Source: Lepeophtheirus salmonis (Eukaryota > Arthropoda > Copepoda > Siphonostomatoida > Caligidae). Taken from it: DNA of 64,000 bases. Position 1 is the first letter of the stretch, and each line of letters begins with the position of its first letter. Location: assembly GCF_016086655.4 (NCBI RefSeq), contig NC_052136.2, positions 47,980,492-48,044,491 of the forward strand. The letters run 5' to 3'. The position numbers and the translations under genes were made by a program. Of this stretch, positions 36,674 through 48,479 are shown in pieces. A model generated the notes under the pieces. That model was not told the origin of the DNA, did not search any database, and saw only the letters and a list, made by a program, of their open reading frames with translations.

Positions 36674-37010
36674 AATTAGGTTGGGGAAAAGTTATTTTTT
36701 ATTTTTGTTTTATTTCAATGATTTATAGGAAGTGCTACAATAATCCGATTTAAGCCAAATATGCCCTGTTCTGTTTGATAACTTGTTGCGAAGAAGAATC
36801 CAAGTTCATAACAACCTTCTTATACAAGCAATTGTCCTCTATGGGCAAAAAACTTGGACTATCAATTTTCACACGACTCTATTGAGGCCAAATTTGTACC
36901 CCAAGCGCGTTTGTCATCGACAGGAGCATGTAGTATTGAGTTGATGCTAGATCTGGACTACGGGATGGATACATAAAAAATTACCCTCCAACTAAAAACT
37001 TAAATTAGGC
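36674..37010 (-). pseudogene. Mariner transposase C-terminus with 3' terminal repeat
   Basis: The - strand encodes YPSRSPDLASTQYYMLLSM then TNALGVQIWPQ (about 36985-36890), followed by FLPIEDNCLYKKVVMNLDSS and QQVIKQNRAYLA. This matches the end of mariner transposases (SPDLAPSDYHLFRSM...FY.RGI..L..RW.KVIEQNGAYL). The last catalytic aspartate (SDYH) is replaced by glutamine. Just beyond the C-terminus, GGTTGGGGAAAAGTTATTTT at 36679-36698 resembles the 3' terminal repeat of mariners (TTAGGTTGGTGCAAAAGT in human Hsmar1). The 5' part is missing. Confidence 0.75.
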
Positions 37011-38559
37011 TCCCTGCACATATTTTACTTAAAGAAATTTAGTGTATATTTTTTTTTAATAAACGCAACCCATTTTTTACAATTTTGAATCATGTTTATT
37101 TTTATAATAAACGAGATTTTTCAAAATTTTTAAATAAATGTAATAAAAAATTAACTAATTTCTCAATGCTAAGATGTAAATATATATATTAATCAAAATG
37201 CTATAATAATTTATGAAGCATACAAAGCTAAGATATACTTTTGGTTCAAGTTATCTTATTTTTAATGTTCTTGAAACTAAGGAAATTATATTTGATTCAA
37301 CCATTATTGTAAACACTAAAACCGATTTAAAAAATCTCTTGAATATATATATTAAATTATGTGCAAAAAAGTGTAAAATAATATAATATAACTTCAAAAA
37401 ATTAAATTTTTACATGTCAAACCTATCTGGTTTTATTGTATTTTTAAAATAAAAATATGACAAATCTTTGTGAATGAATATTTTTGTTATTTTTGGAGAA
37501 ATTTGTAAAAACTACTTGCATACGTTGAAACAATTGTATGTCTCGGCTTTTTCGACCTACGGTCTCAAATGGAATAAAATATTATCTTATGAATATATTT
37601 AAATGACTAAGAAAACTCTTTTATAATCATGAATAATTACGTTTCATTATTCTTTTCAAACAATAAATACATATGTCAAATATTAAACCCATATTGTACT
37701 CCTAAAAGCTAATTTTTCCCCAGAAAAGAAAAAAAATCAAAGTAATCAAACCTATTAAATCAAATAATGTTTTTCGTTCAAATAACTCAATATGGAGAAG
37801 GTGGAACGGTCAAATTGTCACCATAGAAAATATGTCTGTGCCCCAAATTCGTTCGATCTTGCTGGCCATTTGCTTAGTCTTAATATGCAGAGGCTAAATC
37901 TGGAATTTCATAAAAATCAATTTGCAGAAAATCCTATGTTCTTTGTTTTCTCTTTTTTTTTTATAATATTAGATTGTCCTTGTGAAGTGCAATATATATG
38001 AAGGGATTAATCTTACTAATCTATAAAGAAGTTTTTTTATGCTAGGTAGAAATCTTTAAAAACCTTCCAATTGATGACTTCCCATCAATGAACAAAAAGT
38101 GATATATGAAGCAGTCAAAAGTCTTACAAATCAGATTCGAAGTTTCTATAATCAAGCAAGAATACTGAGGATCACTAAAAAAACATAGCAAGAAAAGTTA
38201 TATCCTGACTTGACAATAACTACCAAAGTGGTTTGAAAATTCTTATTGATAAAAGATCATCTACCAAATAGGTTTTGTGTTTCCAAGAATAAATAATACA
38301 AAATATTTATATTACCTCCAAAAATACCGAGGAAATTTAACAGAACAATCTGAAGGGAAAGTCTGAAGAATAAGGGATATATTGAAGGGATATCGTGTTT
38401 TTTGAAGATATTAAGTCAAAAATAACATTTAAATTTGTGAAAAGACAATATTTGTGAAGCTATTTTTTTGCTATTTTATTAAAATAGTTTCAACTATTGC
38501 AAAATAAATTATTAAAAAAAAAACCTTTATCAATTATGGTGGTGCACTACAACAAAAAA
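37011..38559. other. A+T-rich stretch, possible upstream part of copy 3
   Basis: No gene is recognisable. The 69-residue frame at 37792-38001 (MEKVERSNCHHRKYVCAPNS...) is unplaced. Because a relative of the long-TIR transposon begins to be readable near 38590, part of 38030-38559 may be its eroded N-terminal region. Confidence 0.35.
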
Positions 38560-38900
38560 ACTCATTTAAACATTTGAAAGCCATTATTGCCCTGAAGAAA
38601 GATTCCCCATATTTTTTTCTGGAAGTGGAGGTGGATAAATACCGATGTTCCTTTGCTAAAACACTCTATTCTCGATTTTCTCTGAGAGGCAATTGCAAAA
38701 TCTTTAGTTTATCTATTGATTTTAAATTTTAGGACAATGGTTTTTGATACAACAGCATCGAACACAGGGAAACTATTGGTGGCTTTTATATCTAATCATT
38801 AATCAACAATCGTTAAAGAGAAAGTTATTGTCGCTTGATTTTAGACATCATAGTGAAGAAATATTCCTTACAAATGCCTAGGATTAACTAAATATGGAGG
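38560..38900 (+). pseudogene. Unnamed transposon-like family, copy 3 (fragment)
   Basis: On the + strand, broken frames read ERFPIFFSGSGGG near 38600 and, from 38737 to 38802, MVFDTTASNTGKLLVAFISN up to a stop. The block RLP(I/V)xxSG...FDTTASNTG is the same landmark as LGFDTTASN in the copy on the - strand at about 17580, and it has the position of GCDGTPVNTG in the 32-35 kb copy. The rest is unreadable. Copies 2 and 3 look closer to each other than to copy 1. Function is inferred only from this similarity. Confidence 0.5.
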
Positions 38901-38929
38901 TTAAAAAAAACCTTGCAGATTTTCAAAGT

Positions 38930-39015
38930 TTCAAAAATACTAATAATATGTTAATTTCAACGTACAATGTTGTATTCCTTGGTGTATAACTGCCCAATTT
39001 TCACCTTTTGTTCCT
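38930..39015 (+). repeat. Partial copy of the 550-bp dispersed repeat
   Basis: This segment closely matches about 42925-43010 (shared blocks TTAATTTCAACGTACAATGT and ATAACTGCC.AATTTTC) and the corresponding part of the copy at 39550. It is the 3' end of the repeat alone. Confidence 0.65.
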
Positions 39016-39110
39016 TTAAAGAATTTATTTTATTAATTTTTTGTTTGGACAATAATTAAAATAATATTTTCTGGGATTTTTTTGCGGATACTTTTTGCAT
39101 GTTCATATTT

Positions 39111-39660
39111 AATTATTAGTGAGCGAATATATATGTAAAAAGTTTGAAACTTATAGATTTATTTTTTATCCAAAAATTATCAATTAAAAAGAAGACACTT
39201 TTAAATTTTGAAAAATGTTAAAACTTCGGTTTTTATAGGTCAAAACCAGAAAAAATGTACTTTTTTTCAATACTAAAAATAAGACAATAAATATAAACAC
39301 ACAAAAAAAAATTGTAATTTTAATCTGCAAGCGACCTTTCGAGTTTTAATAATCAAGGGAGGATCATAAAAAGTTAAGTCATCTCACACTCGTTTATCTT
39401 GGTGAAGTACCTCTGAAATTTGTATAAAACTCAATTAACTAGAGCTAATGGGCGTGCTTGGTGAATTGTAAAAATTCCATACTCAATTAAAATAGACTTA
39501 TTACCTCCAGAAACAGTTTTTCATCTGAGACAATTTCAAAAATAATAACAATGTGTTAATTTTTATATATTTTATTATTTTCCTTGGTGTATAACTGCCA
39601 AATCTTTGACATCAGTTCCTATAAAAGATATAATTCATTCTGCCCTAGAATATACAAATG
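39111..39660 (+). repeat. 550-bp dispersed repeat, copy a
   Basis: This copy aligns along its whole length with 42484-43035 in the same orientation, with mismatches and small indels throughout. Conserved blocks include TTCGGTTTTTAT, AAAACCAGAAAAAATG, CTCACACTCGT.TATCTTGG, TGCTTGGTGAATTGTAAAAA and GACTTATTACCTCCAGAAAC. No coding potential is seen. It begins close to the end of the transposon fragment at 38.9 kb. Confidence 0.75.
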
Positions 39661-40784
39661 CATCAGCTTTTTTGTCGAGAAACACTATCAAAGCCATGAG
39701 CTTGTTTATTTTTTGTATTTGACAGAATAATTGGTTCCAATAGGATTGATTAGTAAGTCTACCGCTGAAGTGGCAAATGTTAGGATTATGATCAGAGTTT
39801 TAGAAATGGAAAATCCTATTAAATGCTAAAATTTACATGGAATTAAATTTGGATAACCAAAATTTCTACATGTAGCAATTGAAAATACATGTGATTTATC
39901 CAAATTCATTAGGCCAGATAGATTTAATACCAGTTTTTTTTATGACAACTGTATCTAAATTGTAAACCAAACGGTACCTCTATTTATATAGATAAATCGT
40001 TGTAAATCTATTATTAGTCAATGATGCTGCAGTGAAGCTTTACAATGAATATGTTGGCACATCAAAAAACAAGAAAAAACATTTAAAACAATATACAAGT
40101 ATTTGATAATTGCCGTGGTCACTTATCAAACCAACGAAATAATCAGTCGTATAATAAAATATAGTATTTAACTCTTTGTGATTGAAACCTATATTTGAAG
40201 AAAATATAAATTATTCATATCTTTAAAGTTTAAATGATTCAATAAAATATAAATAATTCAATATGTTGAATCCAAATAGGCAAACACAAAGTAATATCCA
40301 ATCTTCACCACATTTCGAAAACGTGTTCTAAGGGTTAAGCCTCAAGACCAGAAGAAAGGCTAATCACATCCTGTTATTGTTTGAGAAAAATAAGGAGCAG
40401 AGCGATCACCCTAATAGATATATCTGCGTCCTATTTTATTATAATTCCAATCCAAATACATTTAAACTGTAATAAAAGAGATTGACTGACTGAACTACTC
40501 TTTCTAAGGGGTAAATATACTTTATAAATTTTTTACTTCTAATAAAACATAAAACTGTAATTTTTAATCTTAATCGAAATTTGGAAGTATTAAAGTAGAA
40601 AAATATTTTTTTTTTTTCTTTTCTATTTCTTTTTGCTTTAATTTACAAAGTTATTTGTCACGGTGATATTTTTAAGCTCCAGCCGCTTGTACTTACAAAA
40701 ATAACAATGGATGAAAATAAAATATATAATATGCAAAAAAGTAAAAGCAATATTAATTTTCTTAACGAATAGATTTAGCACTGC
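39661..40784. other. A+T-rich stretch
   Basis: Broken frames near 39690-40130 (for example VNDAAVKLYNEYVGT) look vaguely transposase-like, but I could not assign them. No intact gene is present. Confidence 0.35.
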
Positions 40785-41530
40785 CATTATATTAAAAATA
40801 TTAGAAGAGCTCGAAGACGATGGAATTGTCTACATGGGCTTTCCAACAACAACAACAAAAAAAAGATGGTAACATTGACTTTTCAGATGAAGAAGCTGAA
40901 TGATTGTCGGAAAATCTATCTAAACTTTCATTCCAAGTTCCCGCCAAAACATTATCAAATGACAAACATGCTGCTAATAAACAACCCCAGAAATAAATAC
41001 GAGAAAGTGCCAGATTTGAGATAAAAAAACAAATGATCAAAAAGATTATTTTTTATATTAAAAATATCAACGAAATATTAAGAATCATAAAACGTCAAAA
41101 AAATATTTATTCTCTTCAAAAAATAAAATAAAATATATATATATAGATTTCAGTGTATTAAAATTAAAAATTTATTTGCGAGGATTATCATCTTTTGTAA
41201 ATTTAAGATTAAAAAAAAGTTTTGTTTAAGTTCATACCACGTTTCAAAACTAATATCAAACAGAATAAGAAAAGACAAGTTTCTTGAAATTCTGGAAAAT
41301 TTTCATTTCCGTGATAACAATAATGTTACAGAAGACCGAACAGCCAAAGTAATGTCACTTCTTGATCATTTGAAAAAAAAAACAAATACATTTTAAATAT
41401 AGAAAAATGCCCAAATATGTATCAATTGACAAAAGAATATTCCTTTATATTGGAAAGCATTAAATCAAACAATATATTAGGAATAAGCTATTACCATTTG
41501 GTTTCCAAATGTGAACAATATTTTTGAGTG
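40785..41530 (+). pseudogene. piggyBac-like transposase fragment 2
   Basis: The + strand starts with ILEELEDDGIVYMGFP near 40800, then an acidic stretch (DGNIDFSDEEAE, stop, LSENLSKLSFQ) like the N-terminal region of piggyBac-family transposases. From about 41250 it reads SIRKDKFLEILENFHF then RDNNNVTEDRTAKVMSLLDH and, in another frame, KMPKYVSIDKRIFLYIG. This matches the conserved block RxRFxxIxxxLHFxDN...KVxPLxDxL...SIDExMIxFxG. In family members an acidic residue follows SID and is part of the catalytic region; here the site reads DKRI. No C-terminal zinc domain is seen and terminal repeats were not found. It differs from the remnant at 27.5 kb, which preserves the opposite half of the protein. 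Confidence 0.7.
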
Positions 41531-42483
41531 GTAGAAGCCTCCACACTTTTTATTTATATATAGGTGAGAAACCACAAAGTGAAAAGAAAAATGTCTGAAA
41601 GACTAGATTGGGTAGGACAAGTTGTTTTAAATCTAATTGAGAAAGTACAATTTCTATAAAATAAATGTAATTCAAAATTTTTTGACGATTAATTCTAAAG
41701 TTTGTAGATAATACAATGATTAATTTGTCATATATGTTATGTTGACCTGCATTCAAAGTGTTTTAAAGAATATTATAGTCAATAAAACTTAAACTTATTG
41801 TTTTTAGTATATTTATCTTACGTATATGTTTCGGGCATTCCATCAAAAATTTATTTATTTAAGTCATATTTGAATTAAATTATGTCTGCCAAAAAAAACT
41901 GTTTTTTTGTAAACTCAAAAATGAATTGTAACATCTATTACTAGATCTACAGAATTCATTATATGTCTAAGTGTTAAGAAGTTTCGAAATCTATAAATTT
42001 GGATATTTAAAAAAAAAGAATTCAAACAACCTATTATGACTGAAGTGTAGATTTATTCTTCATGGCTATTGATATCAGTTTTAACATGCAATATTTAAAT
42101 TATTTGAATTTTGGTTTTTGCTAAGGACGCTCATGATGATTCTAAAAATATCTTATATAATACTTTTAAGATATTAAGTACATTTAATATTAATATTTGT
42201 AGCAAAATTCACAAGAACAAGTTCAAAAATGGCGCACCTTACATTTTTAATTTAGCGTAACGACATTTTGTTGGGAAATTCTTTTTTTACGATACATTAG
42301 AAGAATAACAAGGGGATATATGTAGAAATTTTGAGACTCTTAATTCTATTTTCTATTTAAAATATATCATTTCGGAAGAAGGATCCTTTATCAAATTTTG
42401 TTCTTATTGTGACAAAAATTAAAATAGTCTCTTCTGTGATTTTCACAGATACCTTTTCGATTGTTAATAGTTGATTATTTAGT
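41531..42483. other. A+T-rich spacer
   Basis: No gene is recognisable. The 68-residue - strand frame at 41550-41756 has no motif. Confidence 0.5.
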
Positions 42484-43035
42484 ACTAGTCAGTGAATATA
42501 TGTGAAAAGTTTGAGATTTATTTTTATCAACAAATTATCTTTTTAACAGAAAACGCTTTTTAAATAGTAAAAAAAATGTTAAAATTTCGGTTTTTATGGG
42601 TTAAAACCAGAAAAAATGGAGTGTCTTTAATTACTTAAATAAGAAAAGAAATATAAGCACTCAAAAAAAATTATGGTAATTTTACTCTGCCAGCAAGCTT
42701 TGTAGTTTTAATATTCAAGGAAGGAATATAAAAAATTAAGTAACTCACACTCGTCTATCTTGGTAAAGTATCTCTAAATTTTTTATAAAATTCAATGAAC
42801 TGGAGGTAATAACAATGCTTGGTGAATTGTAAAAATGCTATACTTAATTAAAATAGGGCTATTATCCTGTGGAATAGACTTATTACCTCCAGAAACAGTT
42901 TTTTTATCTTAGACAGTTTCAAAAATAATAACAATGTGTTAATTTCAACGTACAATGTTGTATTCCTTGCTGCATAACTGCCAATTTTCTACTTTTGTAC
43001 CTATAAATAATATAATTCATATTCCCCTGGAATAT
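42484..43035 (+). repeat. 550-bp dispersed repeat, copy b
   Basis: Second full copy of the repeat at 39111-39660, same orientation. It carries an extra stretch near 42845-42870 (GGGCTATTATCCTGTGG) that partly repeats the following block, which suggests a small internal duplication. Confidence 0.75.
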
Positions 43036-43324
43036 AAATTGTATAACCTAAACTGTCAGAAGCAGTTATTACCTCTACATCAAAAATCGTCTTGAAGACC
43101 GTTGAGTTATGCAACAAAATACTATTAACAATTTTTTATTTTATATATGGTTATGGTTATAAATAAGAATAAATTGAGACAATTTTTTTAATGTTCGGTT
43201 CATTGCTCAGATAGAACTGCACTGCTTAAGTATAAGTAAAAATAAAAATATTACAGTCAATCCATCTGACATAGGAGTTATCTTTGAAGTCTATATACAT
43301 TAATTATATTTTCTTTTCTAGGAA

Positions 43325-43770
43325 CGACCTTTTCAATAGATGACTTTAGTAACGTATATCTCATTTGTTTATAAGTGTGATCAGTTTACACTAGATGCGA
43401 TAGAAAGATAAGGTTTTGTAATAAAAAACTATTTTAGACAGTTTTGTGATTGTTTGACTCATTATTTTTTTAGCCGTGTGTCAAAAAATAAACATCAAAA
43501 AAGAGAAAATACGCCATATTTTCCTTTTTTTTCTGATAAAGACAAAAACGCATGGCATGTCGCTTAAAATGAAAATAGTGTTGACGGTCTTGATAATGCA
43601 AACAACTAATCTCGTGCAATTTTGGTTTCGTCGATTCTGGTTCGGTAATTTTGATGTTAAATATGCATCACACTTTGGCAGGCCAATTGTCGGTAATGTG
43701 GATAAAATAATGGAATGTGTCGAGTACGACTGTCACTATTTTGATTGCCAATGAGATAAAAAAAATGAAA
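43325..43770 (+). pseudogene. Mariner N-terminal fragment A (helix-turn-helix only)
   Basis: The + strand frame 43476-43754 contains KKEKIRHIFLFFLIKTK, then, after shifted sequence, NLVQFWFRRFWFGNFDVKYA and SHFGRPIVGNVDKIMECVEY. This is the DNA-binding domain and linker of a mariner transposase (..WFxRFRSGNFDVKDAPRSGRPxVxNVDKIMExVE). Upstream, from about 43325, the sequence matches the other copy at 63055-63515, indicating shared 5' untranslated sequence. The reading stops directly after the linker and nothing of the DDE domain follows. Confidence 0.75.
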
Positions 43771-45236
43771 AAAAAAATTCATTAAAAACAAATAAAACTT
43801 GCAATTTAATTCCTTTCAATATTTCTTTGAGATTTATATACATATTTTACAAATAAAATCACACAGTTTCATTGTTATGAGCGCTAGTTATCCAGAACAC
43901 AAGTATCATGTATTTTTAAAAATCGTACCTCTCAGATACGTAGTTATTTCTGTTGTTCAAGGCAAACTGTATTCGAAACAAAGAATCAAATTAATAAGGA
44001 AATAAGTCAAAATAAAGTGTTCACTTCATTTATGGATTGTCTAAGTGTATTTTTATAAATTTGATATAATATACATATGTTAAGTAAATTTTTTATGTCA
44101 TATGTCTTTTGCTATACTTTTTTGTTGATTGAAAACTTTGATATAGAATATATACATCAATAATTATCAAATATAAACTATCTGAGAATGTAATATTTAT
44201 ATCTTAAAATATAGAAGAAAAAGTTATATTGAGAAATCTGATTAATTTTACTTTTAATAAACTTTAGAAAATGGATAAAAAGTTTGCAATATATCTACAA
44301 ATGTGACGTATTTAAAAGGACGCTTTATCTTTATATTCAGAGAAGAATTGATTCTAAAAGGACAATTTTTATATATATTTGAAGAACAGGTTTGTTTCTT
44401 ATCCACATAAAGATTAATAAGTAAGAAAAATAGATGTAGAGAAAGCTTTCATAAATATCATACTCTATCAATATATTTCTGATCATTCAATAGTAATCAT
44501 TTTAAATACATCTTATCTATATAATTATATTTATTTATATTTTGTAATTTTTCAACGAAAAATAAATCATAATAAGTAATTTACACAAAAAAAGTACATT
44601 AAATAACTAAGTTTGTTATATTTTTTTTGCCCGTAAAATTATTCATTAAATATAAGTAAAAATGAAATAATAAATATTTATTATATAAATCTGCTATTAA
44701 AATTGATACATAATTTCTCAAATAAATAAATAAACCTCACACTTAAACAAAAAGACAACAAAAAAGTAGGAAATATCTATTGTTTTATCTTTATTGACTA
44801 TAATATTATTATTATGTTTTGGAAATGATCTGAGCTGCAGCTATCTAAAAAGTTAAAAATTCAAAGTAAGATATGGGAAGGGAGAGGATGGAAAGATAAA
44901 GTTCGGTAGGGATTAAAAAAGAATTGGTCAATGCATTCGTGATTTCATTTCAATTTTCCTTTGAAAAAAAATATCTTTCTGCCCTAACAATGTACAAATA
45001 ATGGCTTATCACGCGTTGCTGCAGAGAAAGGGGATAAAATTGGCGGTGAGATAATACAGAAATACAATTATTTTTATCACACTACTTGGTAAAAGACAAA
45101 TGAGATCAACTTGTGAATTACATACATACTTTATATATTTTTTGGACGTGAAAAAATATTTTTACAAGTGTACGGATCAAGTATGTAGATTCAAAGTGTA
45201 TAGCAAGCCTAGGTCTGTATCATCTTTTTATGGGTT
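43771..45236. other. A+T-rich stretch downstream of the cyclase gene
   Basis: It holds the likely 3' untranslated sequence of the guanylyl cyclase (- strand), with an AATAAA on the - strand at 44790-44795 as one possible poly(A) signal. The 68-residue frame at 43799-44005 is unrecognised. Nothing else is visible. Confidence 0.4.
44790..44795 (-). promoter_or_regulatory. Possible poly(A) signal of the guanylyl cyclase gene
   Basis: AATAAA on the - strand about 440 bases past the stop codon. Position and strand fit, but the motif is frequent by chance in this composition. Confidence 0.3.
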
Positions 45237-45680
45237 CTATGCAGGAAAGTTAGTGGATCCATTCCCCGTGAGGGGCTGTTTCTCTATTGGAGAACAACAG
45301 TTCGAAGAACTTATAGAGTCCTCACTATTATTACTATTACTATTTGGCGCATGTTGATCATCCCCTTGAAAATTTGCTGTTGTAGTGTTATTAACCCGTA
45401 TTACAGAAAACGAAGTCTCTTCATCTCCAATTTCCTCTTCTTCCCACCGAATCCCATCTTCTGGTGTTTCCTCATTTAATTCCCCGTTAGAAATACTTAA
45501 AGCTGGTGGAATAACTCCAACTATCCCTGTTATCGTTGTAGTATAAGGGTTCAGAATCCCTACTAGGTCTGAATCGCCATCCGGAGGTATCTCCGTGATT
45601 TGAGGAGGTGGAAGGTGAATTGCTGATGGATCGGGCTCTTTTTCACCCTTGAGCCAGTAGGTAGTTACTTTACCCTTACC
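45237..45680 (-). CDS. Guanylyl cyclase terminal exon: end of catalytic domain plus long tail
   Basis: Starts after a TTAAAG acceptor at 45681 and runs to TAG at 45237-45239 (147 residues). The first residues, GKGKVTTYWLKGE, close the cyclase domain and are invariant in type in the family. The rest is a cytoplasmic tail of about 130 residues: proline-rich (HLPPPQITEIPP), then hydrophobic with TTTITGIVGVIPPAL, then acidic (WEEEEIGDEET) and serine/asparagine-rich (NSNSNNSEDSISSSN). Vertebrate natriuretic receptors stop near the YWL motif, so this tail is an arthropod-type extension. The frame opens further upstream (to 45749), but that part is intronic. Confidence 0.9.
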   Translation of the reverse strand, partial: GKGKVTTYWLKGEKEPDPSAIHLPPPQITEIPPDGDSDLVGILNPYTTTITGIVGVIPPALSISNGELNEETPEDGIRWEEEEIGDEETSFSVIRVNNTTTANFQGDDQHAPNSNSNNSEDSISSSNCCSPIEKQPLTGNGSTNFPA

Positions 45681-47231
45681 CTTTAAGAGAAAGTACACAA
45701 TTAACTTTGAAATGTAGATAATATTTTGTTGAGCAACATAAAATCCCAATAAGAAATATAAGTTAAATGAACTTTAAACTGTACAAAAAGTAAAACTAGT
45801 CCAGTATCTTATAGTATCAAATAATTAAGACAAAATACAAGTTCCTGATTTTATAATTGTATGTTCCAAATAGTAAAAAAATCCAATTTAAAATACTATA
45901 AATAGTACTGAAAAGATTTTACTGATAAGGACATTACTAGAGTTATTCAATTAAATATAATTAGAGAAATGAAAAATTTATTTTTGCATAATGTTCAGAA
46001 AAAGCTAAACACGAATACAGTAGCAATAACTTAATTTTTAAAGTTGTGTAGTAATATGATATTTTTAATCTAATTTATTTAAATATCTTAGTATAGAAAC
46101 AACAAAGTTTGGAGCGAAAAAAAATTTAAAAATGTAAAAACCAATAGATTTATAAATGACACACAACAAACAATGAATTAGGTTGTTATGTAATAACTTT
46201 TTTGTAGTAAATGAAATATTGACGTGCGTATTAAAAAAAAGTATGTAAATGGACAAAGAGTATTGAGCAAATATAAGTTTGAATAGACATTTGAAATTTT
46301 GCCCTTTTGCTAAAATATTTCACATATATCTGCAATATTTTTTGAATTTATTGATATTTTTGGGACATTTCTTTATTGTAGTCTAACGAAGAAATAAAAG
46401 TAAAAGTAAAAATAAAATATTTCTGCAAAAAGAAAGGATATTTTTCGCATTTAATTAACCATTTGGTTGATTGTACACTCTTGTATGCAACTTGGTCTAT
46501 TTAAAAGAATGCATTTAATAGTTAATTTAATACGATTTGTGCAAACATTTTTTTTTTCAATCCAATGTTTACACGACGAACAACTACTTTTTGTTATGAT
46601 GCATATTGTATTTGGGTCACGCACTGAAAAATCACCTTCTATAATATTTAAAAAAAAATGTAAATCTGTAAAAAATAAAAATACAAAAACAATAAGCTTA
46701 AATGATTTTCAGAACATTTATGAAGAAGTTATAAATTGAAAGTAAAATTCATTCATTACTTTACATTTTTCTATGTAAAGTAAATTGACACTTTAAACAT
46801 GTGAGTGCTTATGAATGAGTTAGAGGCCTTATTGTTCCTTTTTTATCTTGAAATACACATATACACGTATACACATATGTTCACATGCTCTGTATTTAAG
46901 ATTATATACAAATTGTTTGCATAAATTCTAAATTCTTTAAAGTAGGTATAATGTTTAACATTAACTTTATCCAATGTAATTGCATATTACAAAAAGGTTT
47001 TTAATTTAAAAAAAAGGGGTAATTAAATAGATATTTGAAAACTCGCGCATTTTGAAGCAAGTGAGTATAAAATTGTATAATTTACTTGCACAGGTTAAAA
47101 TTGGTGTAAAATAACTCGTACAAGCAAATAGTGTCCTTGCAAACACGCCCATTTCTACATCTCTACTTAATAAATATAATATGGATTATGTGCTCTTTTA
47201 AATACTTTAAAGTAAATACACTGATATTTAC

Positions 47232-47323
47232 CTTTATATCCAAGGTACCTCTAAGTTCCAGAATGAAGGTACTGAATGAGTCTAATACTTCTTTGGTTTG
47301 AGGACTTACATGAATCATGAGAG
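47232..47323 (-). CDS. Guanylyl cyclase exon 6 of 7 visible (catalytic domain)
   Basis: Ninety-two bases between acceptor TTTTTAG and donor GTAAAT. It completes a split codon from the previous exon and reads LMIHVSPQTKEVLDSFSTFI then LELRGTLDIK. This is the segment after the SRMES motif, with the IHVSPQTK and ELRG..D.K landmarks of class III cyclases. The joined sequence is RGEPLMIHVS, where vertebrate receptors have NGEALKIH. Phase into the terminal exon is exact (AAG then GGT). Confidence 0.9.
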
Positions 47324-48479
47324 CTAAAAATGAAAATTATTTTTTAAATTTACCCAGTAATTACATAAAAGGTGTACTGGGTTTTCAAAATATGATAAAC
47401 TATAAAAGAAAAGAAAATGTTTTGCCGAGCTGTAATTAATTTCATTTTGATTTATTTTATAGATTTTGTATTGTTTTTAAAAACCTCGGTAATTTGATAA
47501 ATAAAGATGGCGATTTAAGTTAAGAAAAGTGGACTATTATTTTTTTTTCATTTACACCCACAGAAATACAACGTAAATTAAGTAATACAAGTAATAACAA
47601 CGTCTTGTTGCTATTTTTTCATTATTTTCTTTGGAGTAGGATCTCTATAATAATAACCCCTAAGAATCTATGATAATGCTATATAAATGTTGTCAATTAA
47701 CACAAAAACAATATAAAATAAAAGCAAAAAATTGATTGATATATAAATACATCCAAATATTTAATAAAAAATATTTCGATCAAAGCAGGAGTTACAAATC
47801 AATAAATCGTGAAGAACGTTTAAATTTTCCTTTTTATTTTTATCCATCGAAAGATATTTTATGTTAAAAGTCACTTCTTTTCAGAATAACTAAATACAAA
47901 TGAAAACGTCTGTTACAATTTCATAAAATGAAATGAGTGCCGAATCTTATTTTTATTTTAATGACTGGTTGATTTGTTATTGAGCTTATATCTTTACAAA
48001 TGAATTAAAAATATTATCATTCAAAGAAAAGTAGACAAAATGAATACCAGTCTAACTTTTCAAATTATAAAACATGTTTATGTTACGAAAAAGGTTGGAA
48101 ACTCATGATTTTTAATCTTTGTATTCAAATTTATAGGTAAAGCTGAGATACCCAAGAATGGTGGGTTATAGTAAAGAAACTTTATTTTTATTGATGTGGA
48201 AGTTTCCGAAATGCCTTTTTAAATAAATATATCAACTCTAATTATTTTGTCTTGACAATGAATTTTTGCTACTTTGAATGATATTTGCGACAGACCCAAA
48301 GCATGATTCAGAAAAGCTTGTGCGGAGAAATAAGAGATAACTTGTGGAATAATACACTTTCGGAAAAAAAAACCACTTCTGGCTTGCATTTGTGTTGACA
48401 GAATATATATCTCTGTTACTAATAACACACTCTAACTAATTAAAATTTTTTTGTAATGTATATTAATACGTTTATTATT

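Noticed and set aside
43799..44005. 68-residue frame between a mariner fragment and the cyclase gene
   Set aside because: No known motif, no splice or promoter evidence.
45100..45357. 85-residue + strand frame over the end of the cyclase gene
   Set aside because: Antisense to the terminal cyclase exon and without motif.
46467..46739. 90-residue open frame on the + strand inside a cyclase intron
   Set aside because: Composition-driven, no recognisable domain, no splice context, and antisense to the cyclase gene.
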